The notes beneath the pieces are model-generated. The model was not told where the DNA came from. It worked only from the letters and a program-made list of their open reading frames with translations, and ran no database searches. A DNA stretch of 64,000 bases, taken from QZLE01 sp033852075 (GTDB lineage Bacteria > Pseudomonadota > Gammaproteobacteria > QZLD01). Shown piece by piece: positions 8,237 through 17,454 of the stretch (position 1 is the first letter of the stretch; each line of letters starts with the position of its first letter). The stretch lies in assembly GCA_033852075.1 (NCBI GenBank), contig JAWSVC010000015.1, positions 124,001 through 188,000 on the forward strand, given 5' to 3'. A program made the translations under genes and the position numbers.

Positions 8237-10192
8237 ATGGATTCTAAGAATGCAACTAACCTTTTAAGCACAAAAACTCTGGTTAAATTTGGACTTAATC
8301 GTCAGCCTTTCATGGATAAAGGTAGCAATCGTTATGCCTTTGAAGATTCAGCTATATCAACTCAAATAAATGTCCTTATAAATATCATCCATGGTAGTGA
8401 TAAGATCGTAATGATCAAAGGTGAAAATGGAATTGGTAAATCATCACTACTATATAAATTAGCTAAAACCAGACATAAAGGTCTTACTTTTGGCCCTATC
8501 AAGGCAACAGACAAAATTACTATTGAGGGAATCTGCAAATTAGCGCTAAAACAACTTGAAATACAACCACCAAGTTCTAATGCAAGCATTCCTGAGTTCT
8601 TTGCTAAACGTGTTGCTTTTCGCAGAAGAACTGAAGGCAAAACTGTATTACTTATAGATGATGCAGATCAACTAGATAGCTATACCATCGACCAGCTTCT
8701 TCTATTAAGAAAGCTAGTAGCTGAAGATGGCGTACCAGCAATCTCAATTGTATTTGCAGGTCATCCACAACTGGAACAGATTCTTACTGCACTTCCAAGA
8801 ATAAATAACCATCTTTCAATTCTGCACACCATATATCTATACCCTTTCTCTGAAAAACAAACAGCAGACTATGTAAATCAGAGAATTCAGTTTGCCAGTA
8901 ACAGTAATGATATAGAGCTATTAACACCGGCTCAAATACAATCTATTCATAATAAAGCCAAAGGGATCCCTACTCTAATCAATTATGAAACATGTAGAGT
9001 TTTAGAAGGAATGGCTGGAAACAAACCAAAATCATCTATTGATGATTTAAAAAAGTCTGAATCAAATAATAGCGGAAAACTAGTACCTGCGGTAATAATT
9101 TCAGTCGCAGTAATATCATTAGCTGCTATTGGTTATTTGATTTACGGACATATCCAGTTAACTTCTTCAATAGAAAATGAACAAGCCGTTGCTACTACAA
9201 CCACAATGCCAGCAAAGAAAGTAACGCCATTCAAACCAGAGCAACCGTCAATTACAGCTGAGGCCCCAAGCGAAATACCTTCCGCCATTGAAGATCAGGA
9301 TAATTCTGAAGATAATAAACCTGAATTTACCGCAATTGTTCCAGTAGCTGAACCAACCACCATTGCAAATACAAAAGACAATGAAGAAAATAATAACAAA
9401 ACAACTGCGATTCAGGATGAAAGCCATCAAAATACAGAATCAGCTCAAGCTACAACAACAGAAAAAACAATAACCAAAGAACCGTTAACAAAAACAGAAC
9501 CTGCGGAATTAACTGAAACACCAAAAGAAAATTCCGAACAGCGGAAAATATCAGAATCTGTACCACCTGAAAAAACCACAGCCAAATCACCTGAGCAAAC
9601 ACCTACTCAGAAAGACAAGCAAGTTGCCAAAATAATTACAGAAGAAACCGCAACACCTGAAGAAACAAAACCAAAAACAATCAAAACGGAAGAAAAAACA
9701 GATCCAATCGTAAAGCAATCCTCTTCAATTGTAGCAAAGCAAGAAACCAAACTCGAATCCAAACCAATAGCTACCAAAACTGAACAACAAAGGCAAACAA
9801 CCCAAATCGAACTGGTTAAAACCAAACCAGCTAAAGCTATTCCAGAAACAAAAATCAAGCAACGCCCAAAATCTGATCAACCGACACAAACAGTCACAGC
9901 ACAAACTGTAACTGAATGGATCAAAGCTCAGCCTCCTCTGAACTACACTATGCAGTTACTTGCGGCGCAAGACAAAGCCTCTCTTGTTAGATACAAAGAA
10001 AAAAATACATCACTAAAAGAAGCTAAAATCGCACTTACCTTAAGAAAAGGTAAAGAATGGTATGTGTTAATTATTGGTTCATTTAAAACGATTAAAGATG
10101 CAAATAATTATCTAAGCAAACAACCAAAACCAATCAGCGATTCTAAACCTTGGATACGTAGATTTAAGCCATTGCAAGATACACTAAAATAA
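8237..10192 (+). CDS. damX: DamX-like protein: AAA ATPase domain plus SPOR domain
   Basis: 651 residues. The N-terminal domain is an ExeA/DamX-type AAA ATPase with Walker A GENGIGKSS (about residues 60-68) and Walker B TVLLIDDAD (about 135-143). A single membrane helix follows at about 282-304. The region from about 310 to 560 is a disordered Thr/Glu/Lys/Pro-rich linker. The C-terminal part from about 568 (NYTMQLLA ... WYVLIIGSF) is a SPOR domain, which binds denuded glycan strands at the septum. In gammaproteobacteria DamX is a cell-division protein. The usual neighbours (aroK, aroB, dam) are absent here, so an ExeA-like role for the adjacent pilus cannot be excluded. A terminator follows. 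Confidence 0.85.
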   Translation: MDSKNATNLLSTKTLVKFGLNRQPFMDKGSNRYAFEDSAISTQINVLINIIHGSDKIVMIKGENGIGKSSLLYKLAKTRHKGLTFGPIKATDKITIEGICKLALKQLEIQPPSSNASIPEFFAKRVAFRRRTEGKTVLLIDDADQLDSYTIDQLLLLRKLVAEDGVPAISIVFAGHPQLEQILTALPRINNHLSILHTIYLYPFSEKQTADYVNQRIQFASNSNDIELLTPAQIQSIHNKAKGIPTLINYETCRVLEGMAGNKPKSSIDDLKKSESNNSGKLVPAVIISVAVISLAAIGYLIYGHIQLTSSIENEQAVATTTTMPAKKVTPFKPEQPSITAEAPSEIPSAIEDQDNSEDNKPEFTAIVPVAEPTTIANTKDNEENNNKTTAIQDESHQNTESAQATTTEKTITKEPLTKTEPAELTETPKENSEQRKISESVPPEKTTAKSPEQTPTQKDKQVAKIITEETATPEETKPKTIKTEEKTDPIVKQSSSIVAKQETKLESKPIATKTEQQRQTTQIELVKTKPAKAIPETKIKQRPKSDQPTQTVTAQTVTEWIKAQPPLNYTMQLLAAQDKASLVRYKEKNTSLKEAKIALTLRKGKEWYVLIIGSFKTIKDANNYLSKQPKPISDSKPWIRRFKPLQDTLK

Positions 10193-10200
10193 TCCTAGTA

Positions 10201-10232
10201 GAGCTTGATCAATCAGAATCAAGCTCGCTTTT
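10201..10232. terminator. Terminator between convergent genes
   Basis: A 9-bp perfect stem GAGCTTGAT/ATCAAGCTC (10201-10209 and 10218-10226) followed by GCTTTT. It lies between the ends of damX (+) and the unknown gene (-). Confidence 0.75.
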
Positions 10233-10250
10233 AATGAAAAAGCATGATAA

Positions 10251-12137
10251 TCAAAGGCTTAAGAAAAGATAAATCAACAGTCCAAACATTATAGCAATAA
10301 GAGTTACCAAACTATATTTCATAAGTGAAGATTTGGGTTTACTATCGATTCTTTCTGCTACTTGAATTTGCTCAGTTTCAGGCAAAGACAATATTGACTC
10401 AATAGCTTGTCTTGTCGCATCAATTTCGCAAGAATCATCAATGTCATCATCAACAGCATCTCCAACTTTAGAAAATGGCTGACATCTAAGTTCAATCTTA
10501 TTTAATTCTTCTGCCTCAGGTTCAATACCGTACTCATAACAAAGGTTATTCCGTTCCAGCCTTTCCTGAGCAAACTCCAATAACGTATAATCAATATTAA
10601 AGTTATTTGAATAATTTTCAAAAAACAAATAAACAGAATATAAAACATCAGCTATATCATTTGCATATTGCGGATATGGAAAAACATCAAAATCGATCTG
10701 AAAGTTAGAAAAGAATACCTTCAAAGAAAACAAGACATCTGTAACCTTATCAAACGGTAAAAATTTTGATGATTGCATAGCTAAATTAATATGATCAGGT
10801 ATCATTTCCACCACTTCCGGAGGCAATCGCTGCTGATCAACCTTTATTAAAAGATCCTGTACATCTCTAATCTCTAAAAGGCACTCCCTACATATCCTTC
10901 TATTGACTTCTTTGTCTATAACATCAATCTCTGCGCTATAAAACAAATCCAGGTCAGGAGACTCAATAAATAACTCAATTTGAGAATTCAAGTAGCTTAA
11001 GCAAGATATTAGTTCTTCAGAAAAATGGATATCCGCACCAATAAAACTCTCTAATGGTTGAAAGAATGATTCAGCTTTAACAACTTTTAATACATTATAA
11101 GTTTCTTTTATCTTTGCCTGAAATTCATAAGGTATCTCGGATGCCCCATTCTCTTTATATTCACTAATAACCTGATCAATATTTTGATATAAACTCATAA
11201 AGATGGTTTTAATAAGATCTAAATCATCTTTTGTAGTGAATGATTTAATAACATTAATATCACCTTCCTTATAAGGTTTATACCCGATTGCATCAATAAG
11301 TTTTTTGGCGGCAGCACTTCTGGTAGAACAAGATAGCACCAAGAACGCTATGTTCTTCAAAAGAGGGTCAAAATCATTAATTTTTTCTTCTGCTTCAAGA
11401 TCATCTAAAACCATTTTTAATTGATCAAAAATTAAACTTAATGTTTTATTAACTTTAATAAAGTCAGAACCAACCAAATCAAAAAGATGAGCAGCCAAAA
11501 AGAAAATCACTCTGTATATCTGATGATAATTATGAGAAGAAAGGTATAAAAATATATTAGATAATTTATCGGCACCAGTATAGTAATTCTTATTGTTACG
11601 CAAATCAGATGTAATTGTGGCAAATAAATCCCTGATATCAACATTTGTATCGATATCTGGTTCTTTTTGTGGATTAGATAAATCAATCTCTTTTATTATC
11701 TTCGCGTCAGCTAATTTTGGAATATATTTACCGCCATCAGACAGATCTTTTTTAAGAATCTTTTCAAGCAAGTAAACCGCTTCAAATATAACTACAGGAA
11801 GTTCTGAATTCCATAATCCAACATTATTCAGATATGCTATAAATACAGTTGATGAATACGAGATATCCCATTTATCGTCAGTTGATAATTCACTTTTAGC
11901 TTTCAAGATTGTGCAAATTTGAGCCAATAACTCTGCAAGATATGATGCAAATGGGATTTGACAAAACTGCAAGCAAGATGAAATAGTAATAAAATCGCTT
12001 TCAGATTGTTTACAATTTTCAAAAAAATCATCATCAATTTTTTTTGCATTTACAGCTTCCTGAATACCTTTGTATGCATCCTCAGCTTGACAGCATAAAG
12101 AATCCTTTAACTGTAAATAAATTTCTCTATGCATCAA
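10251..12137 (-). CDS. Unknown protein with C-terminal membrane anchor
   Basis: 628 residues; I do not recognise the family. The protein is acidic and helix-rich, with no signal peptide and one hydrophobic segment at the extreme C-terminus (about 608-627), preceded by Lys/Ser residues. This indicates a tail-anchored protein with almost all its mass in the cytoplasm. A few Cys are scattered (CC near 15, a CREC near 417), with no clear metal motif. Its start codon overlaps the stop of the PilJ-like gene in an ATGA (12134-12137), so the two are translationally coupled and probably act together. It is the last gene of the pilus signalling block. A role as a cytoplasmic partner of the PilJ-like protein is an inference. 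Confidence 0.8.
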   Translation of the reverse strand: MMHREIYLQLKDSLCCQAEDAYKGIQEAVNAKKIDDDFFENCKQSESDFITISSCLQFCQIPFASYLAELLAQICTILKAKSELSTDDKWDISYSSTVFIAYLNNVGLWNSELPVVIFEAVYLLEKILKKDLSDGGKYIPKLADAKIIKEIDLSNPQKEPDIDTNVDIRDLFATITSDLRNNKNYYTGADKLSNIFLYLSSHNYHQIYRVIFFLAAHLFDLVGSDFIKVNKTLSLIFDQLKMVLDDLEAEEKINDFDPLLKNIAFLVLSCSTRSAAAKKLIDAIGYKPYKEGDINVIKSFTTKDDLDLIKTIFMSLYQNIDQVISEYKENGASEIPYEFQAKIKETYNVLKVVKAESFFQPLESFIGADIHFSEELISCLSYLNSQIELFIESPDLDLFYSAEIDVIDKEVNRRICRECLLEIRDVQDLLIKVDQQRLPPEVVEMIPDHINLAMQSSKFLPFDKVTDVLFSLKVFFSNFQIDFDVFPYPQYANDIADVLYSVYLFFENYSNNFNIDYTLLEFAQERLERNNLCYEYGIEPEAEELNKIELRCQPFSKVGDAVDDDIDDSCEIDATRQAIESILSLPETEQIQVAERIDSKPKSSLMKYSLVTLIAIMFGLLIYLFLSL

Positions 12138-13771
12138 CTTTCCTTAAACATAGAGGTAACTTCGTCCATTTTTTCTGTTATACCATTTAATCTATTTAGT
12201 AGTTCGGTTACTTTATTAGTTGATACCTTGGTTTTTACAGCTGATTCACTGATGTTTTTTATACCAGACTCCATAGCAGAAGTTAGCTTTATACATTCAT
12301 CAGCAGATTGTTCAATAATATCTAAAGCTTGCTGTACATTATCCAAATGACCTACAGCAGAACCGAAGATATCACTGGTATCACCAGCATTTTCACCACT
12401 ACAAGCCATCTTTATTTCTCGAATGGATAAAGCGATTTTAGAAAAATGGGAATTGATCTGTAAAATAACAGTCTCATCCCCATCTGCAATTTTCTTAATA
12501 TCGATATTAATCGTATCAATATTTTTATTTAGCTTTGCAAGATTAGATATTGATTTTTCAAGTATAATTTTATTACTTGATTCAGAATCAATAACACCTT
12601 TAAGTTTATCAACAGCATAGTTAAATGCTCTTGCCACACCAACCGTCTTGGCATTCGATCTTACAGAAGCCTCAGCACTTAAGTCATTTTCCAACAATGG
12701 TGAAACTTCATCTAATAAAAGCGCAAGCTCATTATTTACTTTTTTGCTTTCTTCAACTATTACCGATGAGTCATTAAAATATGAAGTAAATTTAAGTTTT
12801 GCATCGTAAAAGAACGAAAGAATGGTAAATACAAAAAAGATAATCGAAACAGCAAAAGAAACCCCTAGTGTCATTGAGTTAATTAACATTGAATTCGCAT
12901 AATTTGTAATGCCAGAAGACAATGCATAGGATGCTTCCAGAAGGTTAGACATAACCAAGTTGTTGTTCTCTAAATTTATAGAATATTCCTTAATTTCATA
13001 AGATCCGGAAAGTCTCTCTAATAATGTAACCTGAGCAGACTCATAACTTGCTTGCAAAACGCTAAAAATTCCTCTTACAGACTTAGACCTAACCTTTTTT
13101 ATTCCAAGAGAAGAATTACCACCAATTAAACCACGCAGTATTTCATCTGCAATGGAGCTATGCTCCATAAAATCAGAGGAAATTTGCTTAGGATCAATGT
13201 TGGTATTGTATGATTGAAGAACAAGAGAATATAAAGACTGGAAATAATACTGTAGCTTAGTTGCAAAAAAGATCTGATCACTAGAACCTTTATTTTTTTT
13301 CAAGGCAACAATTGCCTTATCAGAAACAAATATCAATTCCTGAAAAGTCTTGGATAATGAATTCTTTCGGTTATTTGCAATTTCAAACAGTTCCCTGTTG
13401 GATAAAATACTATCAATATAGGTTTGAGTTTCAACAATACTACCATTTAATTTTTCAGCCAGATCTGCTATTTCATCTGGCAATTCATACTCAGCAGATT
13501 TTCCATAAATCTTTTTAAAACTGTATTTTACCCCAATAAAACTACGATTTACCTGATCAAAAGCTTTCATATCACCAAAAACGGCAATATTCATAATTTC
13601 AGACAGTTTCTTGGCGTTAAAAAACACATCTTCACTAACAACTTTAATTTCTGAATTGGTAACAAATGACTTATGGTGATAAAAAGCAAAGAAAATGGTC
13701 ATTACAGCAAAAAACAATGAAATAAATAACAGTAATTTAGAAACCATTGTAATTGATTTATATTTAACCAC
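12134..13771 (-). CDS. PilJ-like membrane protein lacking the MCP signalling hairpin
   Basis: 545 residues. Membrane helix 1 lies at about residues 10-31. A helical extracytoplasmic region of about 270 residues resembles the PilJ/type IV pili MCP N-terminal domain. Membrane helix 2 lies at about 297-325, followed by a roughly 210-residue cytoplasmic coiled-coil region. The highly conserved methyl-accepting hairpin tip of true chemoreceptors (an EIADQTNLLALNAAIEA-type sequence) is not present, so it probably does not engage CheA/CheW in the normal way. Downstream it overlaps the tail-anchored gene; upstream is a CheY-like regulator 25 nt away. This supports a pilus-linked sensory role, although no CheA, CheW, CheR or CheB is in the window. 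Confidence 0.7.
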   Translation of the reverse strand: MVKYKSITMVSKLLLFISLFFAVMTIFFAFYHHKSFVTNSEIKVVSEDVFFNAKKLSEIMNIAVFGDMKAFDQVNRSFIGVKYSFKKIYGKSAEYELPDEIADLAEKLNGSIVETQTYIDSILSNRELFEIANNRKNSLSKTFQELIFVSDKAIVALKKNKGSSDQIFFATKLQYYFQSLYSLVLQSYNTNIDPKQISSDFMEHSSIADEILRGLIGGNSSLGIKKVRSKSVRGIFSVLQASYESAQVTLLERLSGSYEIKEYSINLENNNLVMSNLLEASYALSSGITNYANSMLINSMTLGVSFAVSIIFFVFTILSFFYDAKLKFTSYFNDSSVIVEESKKVNNELALLLDEVSPLLENDLSAEASVRSNAKTVGVARAFNYAVDKLKGVIDSESSNKIILEKSISNLAKLNKNIDTINIDIKKIADGDETVILQINSHFSKIALSIREIKMACSGENAGDTSDIFGSAVGHLDNVQQALDIIEQSADECIKLTSAMESGIKNISESAVKTKVSTNKVTELLNRLNGITEKMDEVTSMFKES

Positions 13772-13796
13772 ATCAACTCCCTTAATATGTACTAGT

Positions 13797-14189
13797 TTAT
13801 AGATACTGCTCGATAGTACTTATAAGCTCAGAATTTTTATAAGGCTTGGACAAGTGAGTGTTTGCTCCAACTGTTCTTGCCTTGGCTTTATCAAAAAAAC
13901 CATCATTTGAAGAAAGAAAAATAATCGGCAATTCATTAAATTCAGGATGCCGACGTAATGCGCGACACACATCATAACCTAATAATCTTGGCATTTGGAT
14001 ATCCAGCAACACCAAATCAGGTCTTTGCTCCCAAACACATGCCAAACCTTCAAGACCATCAGTAGCTTCACACACAATAGCATTATATTTAAATAATAAT
14101 TTTGCTGTATTTTTTCTTACAGTAGCGGAATCATCTATTATGGCGATTTTCTTTCCATTTATTTTTTCTGAAACAACATCTTCAATCAT
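13797..14189 (-). CDS. CheY/PilG-like single-domain response regulator
   Basis: 130 residues, one receiver domain. The acidic pair is D19-D20 (IIDDS), the phosphoacceptor is D63 (VLLDIQMP), the Ser/Thr switch residue is in FLSS near 93, and the invariant Lys is in SKPYK near 116. There is no output domain, so it should act by protein contact, as PilG/PilH/CheY do. It is 44 nt downstream of the Ser/Thr kinase gene and 25 nt upstream of the PilJ-like gene. No cognate histidine kinase is adjacent. Confidence 0.93.
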   Translation of the reverse strand: MIEDVVSEKINGKKIAIIDDSATVRKNTAKLLFKYNAIVCEATDGLEGLACVWEQRPDLVLLDIQMPRLLGYDVCRALRRHPEFNELPIIFLSSNDGFFDKAKARTVGANTHLSKPYKNSELISTIEQYL

Positions 14190-14233
14190 TAGAACCCCAA
14201 AAAAGCAAAATATATAAGGAAAAGAATAGCATT

Positions 14234-16255
14234 TTATAACTCTCTCACTACCCTGAATCCATAAAATTTATGCGCCATATCTTTATTATCATGAAATCTG
14301 GCAGAAGAGCGCAAACTACCGGGCTGATTAAACCATGAGCCTCCACGAAGAACTCGCGAGCTACAATCACCACTATAAGCAGCAGAACCATCGGCGATTA
14401 TTCCCTTATATGTTCCGTTCCAACAATCTTCTACCCACTCCATAACATTGCCATGCATATCATATATACCAAATTCATTTGGCTCATATGTCGCCACATC
14501 TGCGGTATGCGTAATCACAGAACCATTACAACCAATACATCTGGCAGAATTAAGTCTTAATCCATTACCCCAAAAATAATCACTATCAGTTAACCCACGT
14601 GCAACAAACTCCCATTCTGCCTCAGTTGGCAGCCGATAATTGTAACCTGTCTGGCTGGACAACCATTTTACATATTCTTTAGCAAGCGACCAACTGATGC
14701 CGACAGCCGGCTTACTATCTCTCCCCCAACCCAGATCATTTAATTTATCTCTTCCTGTGGATTTTGAAAACTTATCAAAATCAGAAAATGTAACCTCGGT
14801 AATTCCTACAGCAAAAGATTTACTGAAGCGTACCTCGTGAACCGGAAGCTCATGTTTTTTACCAATACCATTAAGGTCTCCCATAATAAAATGAGAAGCA
14901 GGTATGGCAATAAGCAACGGTCCGTATCCTCCTGTCTCCAGCTCATCTCTAAAAATCTCTCCGGAATTAACATGAGCATGCTCAATATTACCATGATCAA
15001 GCACATAATGCTGTTTGGGATTAAATTCTCCACTAAGATCAAGTGATTCACTTATTTTCAGGTACATCTCATGCTCTAGCTCAATCTGATGAATTGTATT
15101 ACTTAACTGATATCTCTCAATAGGCGTAATACCAATCTTTTTACCATCAATTTTGACTACAGAACCAGATGGAATAGACGTAAAATCAACCGATACCTTT
15201 TTAATGGCTTCCGAAGACTGATTATCATTGCTATTCCGTCCAGTATTTATGAAATGATTCTGCATAATCTGGTAAACAAACGCTATCAACAGTATCAAAA
15301 CCAAAACAGCCGAGGATACAACAACAACTTTTGCCCTATCAGGAGCTATTATTCGGCTAAAACCCGATGGTGATTTAAGTCTGACAGAATGATTAACAAC
15401 CACCGTATCAGTATTTCCATCACTACTAACCGGCGTAAGTATTTTTGTCTTATTGCCTATATTATCAAAACGATCGATATCACCTATTAACGCCTCGGCA
15501 CTTTGATATCTGTCATTTGGATTTTTTGCCAAAAGCTTATCAATTATCAGCTGATATGCATCATAATCAGGAATGGTTTCAGGTAATCTGGGAATAGGAT
15601 CATTGATATGCATAATACCAATAGCCATATCAGAATCAGAATCAAACGGAACCTTGCCGGTGAGCATTTCATATAACACGACACCCAGACTATAGATATC
15701 GCTTCGGGTATCTAACTTACTACCTTGAGCCTGCTCGGGACTCATATATCTCGGCGTACCAATAACCGCTCCCATTTGAGTCATGTTCGTAATATTTTTT
15801 TGTGCTTTGGCTATACCAAAATCAGATAACACCAAAACATCATTTGCATCAAACAGGATATTTTCCGGTTTAATGTCACGATGGACATAACCTTCTCGGT
15901 GAGCAAAACCAAGAGCTTTAGACAGTTGCTTTAAATAAACCAGAGACTCGCGTGGCTGCATTCCGTTTTTTATCCTGGTTTTAAGGTCTCCGCCAGGATA
16001 ATACTTCATAACTAAATAATAATTATTCTCATGATTACCTGCCTCAAATACAGAAACAATATTAGGATGGGATAGATTTGCAATAATTTTAGCTTCACGA
16101 ACGAAACGCTCACAAAAAGAGGTATCATGAATCAAATTTTGATCCAGTATCTTTAGAGCAACTTTACGATCAACGCACTCTTGATTAGCCAATACGACGG
16201 ATGCCATTCCCCCTTGGCCAAGCTCTCTGATTATTGTATATCCTGGTATATCCAT
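14234..16255 (-). CDS. Membrane Ser/Thr protein kinase with PEGA and FGE-sulfatase-like extracytoplasmic domains
   Basis: 673 residues. A complete PknB-type kinase occupies about 1-265: Gly loop GQGGMA (13-18), Lys35, HRDIKPEN (125-132) and DFG (145-147). A basic linker leads to one membrane helix (about 309-330). Outside are a PEGA domain (about 354-400, SIPSGSVVKIDGKKIGITP) and an FGE-sulfatase/SUMF1-type domain (about 445-673, with RLPTEAEWEFVARG, DMHGNVMEWVEDCW and RVLRGGSW). True formylglycine-generating enzymes carry two catalytic Cys after the RGGS motif; here that stretch is WFNQPGSLRSSARF with none, so the domain is probably a binding rather than catalytic module. The kinase may sense an envelope ligand and control the pilus locus in which it sits. 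Confidence 0.92.
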   Translation of the reverse strand: MDIPGYTIIRELGQGGMASVVLANQECVDRKVALKILDQNLIHDTSFCERFVREAKIIANLSHPNIVSVFEAGNHENNYYLVMKYYPGGDLKTRIKNGMQPRESLVYLKQLSKALGFAHREGYVHRDIKPENILFDANDVLVLSDFGIAKAQKNITNMTQMGAVIGTPRYMSPEQAQGSKLDTRSDIYSLGVVLYEMLTGKVPFDSDSDMAIGIMHINDPIPRLPETIPDYDAYQLIIDKLLAKNPNDRYQSAEALIGDIDRFDNIGNKTKILTPVSSDGNTDTVVVNHSVRLKSPSGFSRIIAPDRAKVVVVSSAVLVLILLIAFVYQIMQNHFINTGRNSNDNQSSEAIKKVSVDFTSIPSGSVVKIDGKKIGITPIERYQLSNTIHQIELEHEMYLKISESLDLSGEFNPKQHYVLDHGNIEHAHVNSGEIFRDELETGGYGPLLIAIPASHFIMGDLNGIGKKHELPVHEVRFSKSFAVGITEVTFSDFDKFSKSTGRDKLNDLGWGRDSKPAVGISWSLAKEYVKWLSSQTGYNYRLPTEAEWEFVARGLTDSDYFWGNGLRLNSARCIGCNGSVITHTADVATYEPNEFGIYDMHGNVMEWVEDCWNGTYKGIIADGSAAYSGDCSSRVLRGGSWFNQPGSLRSSARFHDNKDMAHKFYGFRVVREL

Positions 16256-16325
16256 AAACTATGCTTACTACTTAATATATAAATACAAAATCGGTTTTTG
16301 AGGTTATTTAGAATAAAATCAGGAA

Positions 16326-16976
16326 CTAAAAACTGCTTTCTTTTGCATAAGCTCTTTTAAACGCTTTAATATAGGCTTGTTGCTTACTTTTATTCTTACT
16401 ATGATACCGTCCAACAGCACAGATAATATCGTTATCACACTCTTTAAGTTTAGTGGATAAGAAACTGGCTGCATAGTTGATATTGTAATCTGGTTCAAAT
16501 AACTGAGAAATTGAATCAAACTTTGCCCCATGATAATACAAATTAATCTGCATCATCCCGATATCAACCATTTTTGGGTCTAATTTAACGACATATAGAT
16601 CCTTAAGGCTTTTTTCATAAACAAGAGCAGCAATCTTCTTTTTACGATAGGCCTTAACTTTAGAATCAAAGAAAAATCGTTTTATTTCCCCGTTGCGCAG
16701 TTTAACAGTAACCAGCCATGGTTTGTCAACAGTTTTAGCCAACATTTGCAGACAAGAAACCTTGTCATCACAATAAAATGCCTCAAAGCTGGTTTTATTA
16801 CTGGATCGCCCAACCATATTAAATGTCCATGGATGCATATTTGATTCGTGGCGGGCAATCGCTTTCAATACCCTTTTAGGTATCCTGTAGGCATGCGCAT
16901 AATATGAAAACACATCATCATATGCAAAACTGCTTTGTGCAAAAAAAACAATAATAAAAAAACAGATAAGCCTCAA
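16326..16976 (-). CDS. Lytic transglycosylase (SLT family), pilus-associated
   Basis: 216 residues with a signal peptide (about 1-18, ending SSFA-YDD). The SLT motif AIARHESNMHPW gives the catalytic Glu at E44, and the MQINLYYHG and AVGRYHS segments match the later SLT substrate-binding motifs. Such enzymes cut peptidoglycan glycan strands to open space for envelope machines. In R64-type pilus loci the pilT gene encodes just this activity, so I infer it does the same for the type IVb pilus here. A Cys pair lies in a roughly 20-residue insertion near residues 69-78. It sits between the PilZ gene and the kinase gene on the same strand. Confidence 0.88.
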   Translation of the reverse strand: MRLICFFIIVFFAQSSFAYDDVFSYYAHAYRIPKRVLKAIARHESNMHPWTFNMVGRSSNKTSFEAFYCDDKVSCLQMLAKTVDKPWLVTVKLRNGEIKRFFFDSKVKAYRKKKIAALVYEKSLKDLYVVKLDPKMVDIGMMQINLYYHGAKFDSISQLFEPDYNINYAASFLSTKLKECDNDIICAVGRYHSKNKSKQQAYIKAFKRAYAKESSF

Positions 16977-17073
16977 GATTCACCATACATCGCCCATTTA
17001 TAATAAAACAATAATATTCGATGAATAAAAAAAACTCAAGCCTGCCTAAAGAGATAATTAATTAGCTTTATAA

Positions 17074-17421
17074 TTAAACTGTTACATCACCACTTATTCT
17101 TAAGATCAAGTCCTTAAGTTCCTTAACATTCAAATCATCCAGAAACTCAACTCCAATATCAACAAAATCACCGGATTGCTGGTTAAACTTAACCAATACC
17201 TCAAATATATTATCAATTACGCCGGGTAAAAATATATGCAACCCAATAACAGAACCAACCTCAAGATGTTTTTTATAACTTATCCTGGCCCCTGAATGGC
17301 TAATATCAAGCAGTTCACCGGATTGGCTAACACTTCTGATTCCAAGCCATTTTTTTTCGATAATATTTGTGGTGATAGACTCCATAACTTTGTGCCTTAC
17401 CCCTTGACGCCTATCTTGCAT
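17074..17421 (-). CDS. PilZ-domain protein (putative c-di-GMP effector)
   Basis: 115 residues, a single PilZ domain. Both c-di-GMP-binding motifs are present: R5-x-x-x-R9 (RQGVR) near the start and D39-x-S41-x-x-G44 (DISHSG). The rest has the expected beta-barrel pattern (VGSVIGLHIFLPG, VDIGVEFLD). A single-domain PilZ protein next to a PilT-like ATPase suggests that c-di-GMP controls pilus extension or retraction. AGGGAGA lies about 8 nt before the start on the - strand. Confidence 0.92.
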   Translation of the reverse strand: MQDRRQGVRHKVMESITTNIIEKKWLGIRSVSQSGELLDISHSGARISYKKHLEVGSVIGLHIFLPGVIDNIFEVLVKFNQQSGDFVDIGVEFLDDLNVKELKDLILRISGDVTV

Positions 17422-17454
17422 ATAAATCTCCCTTTCATGTCATGCTATTTAACA

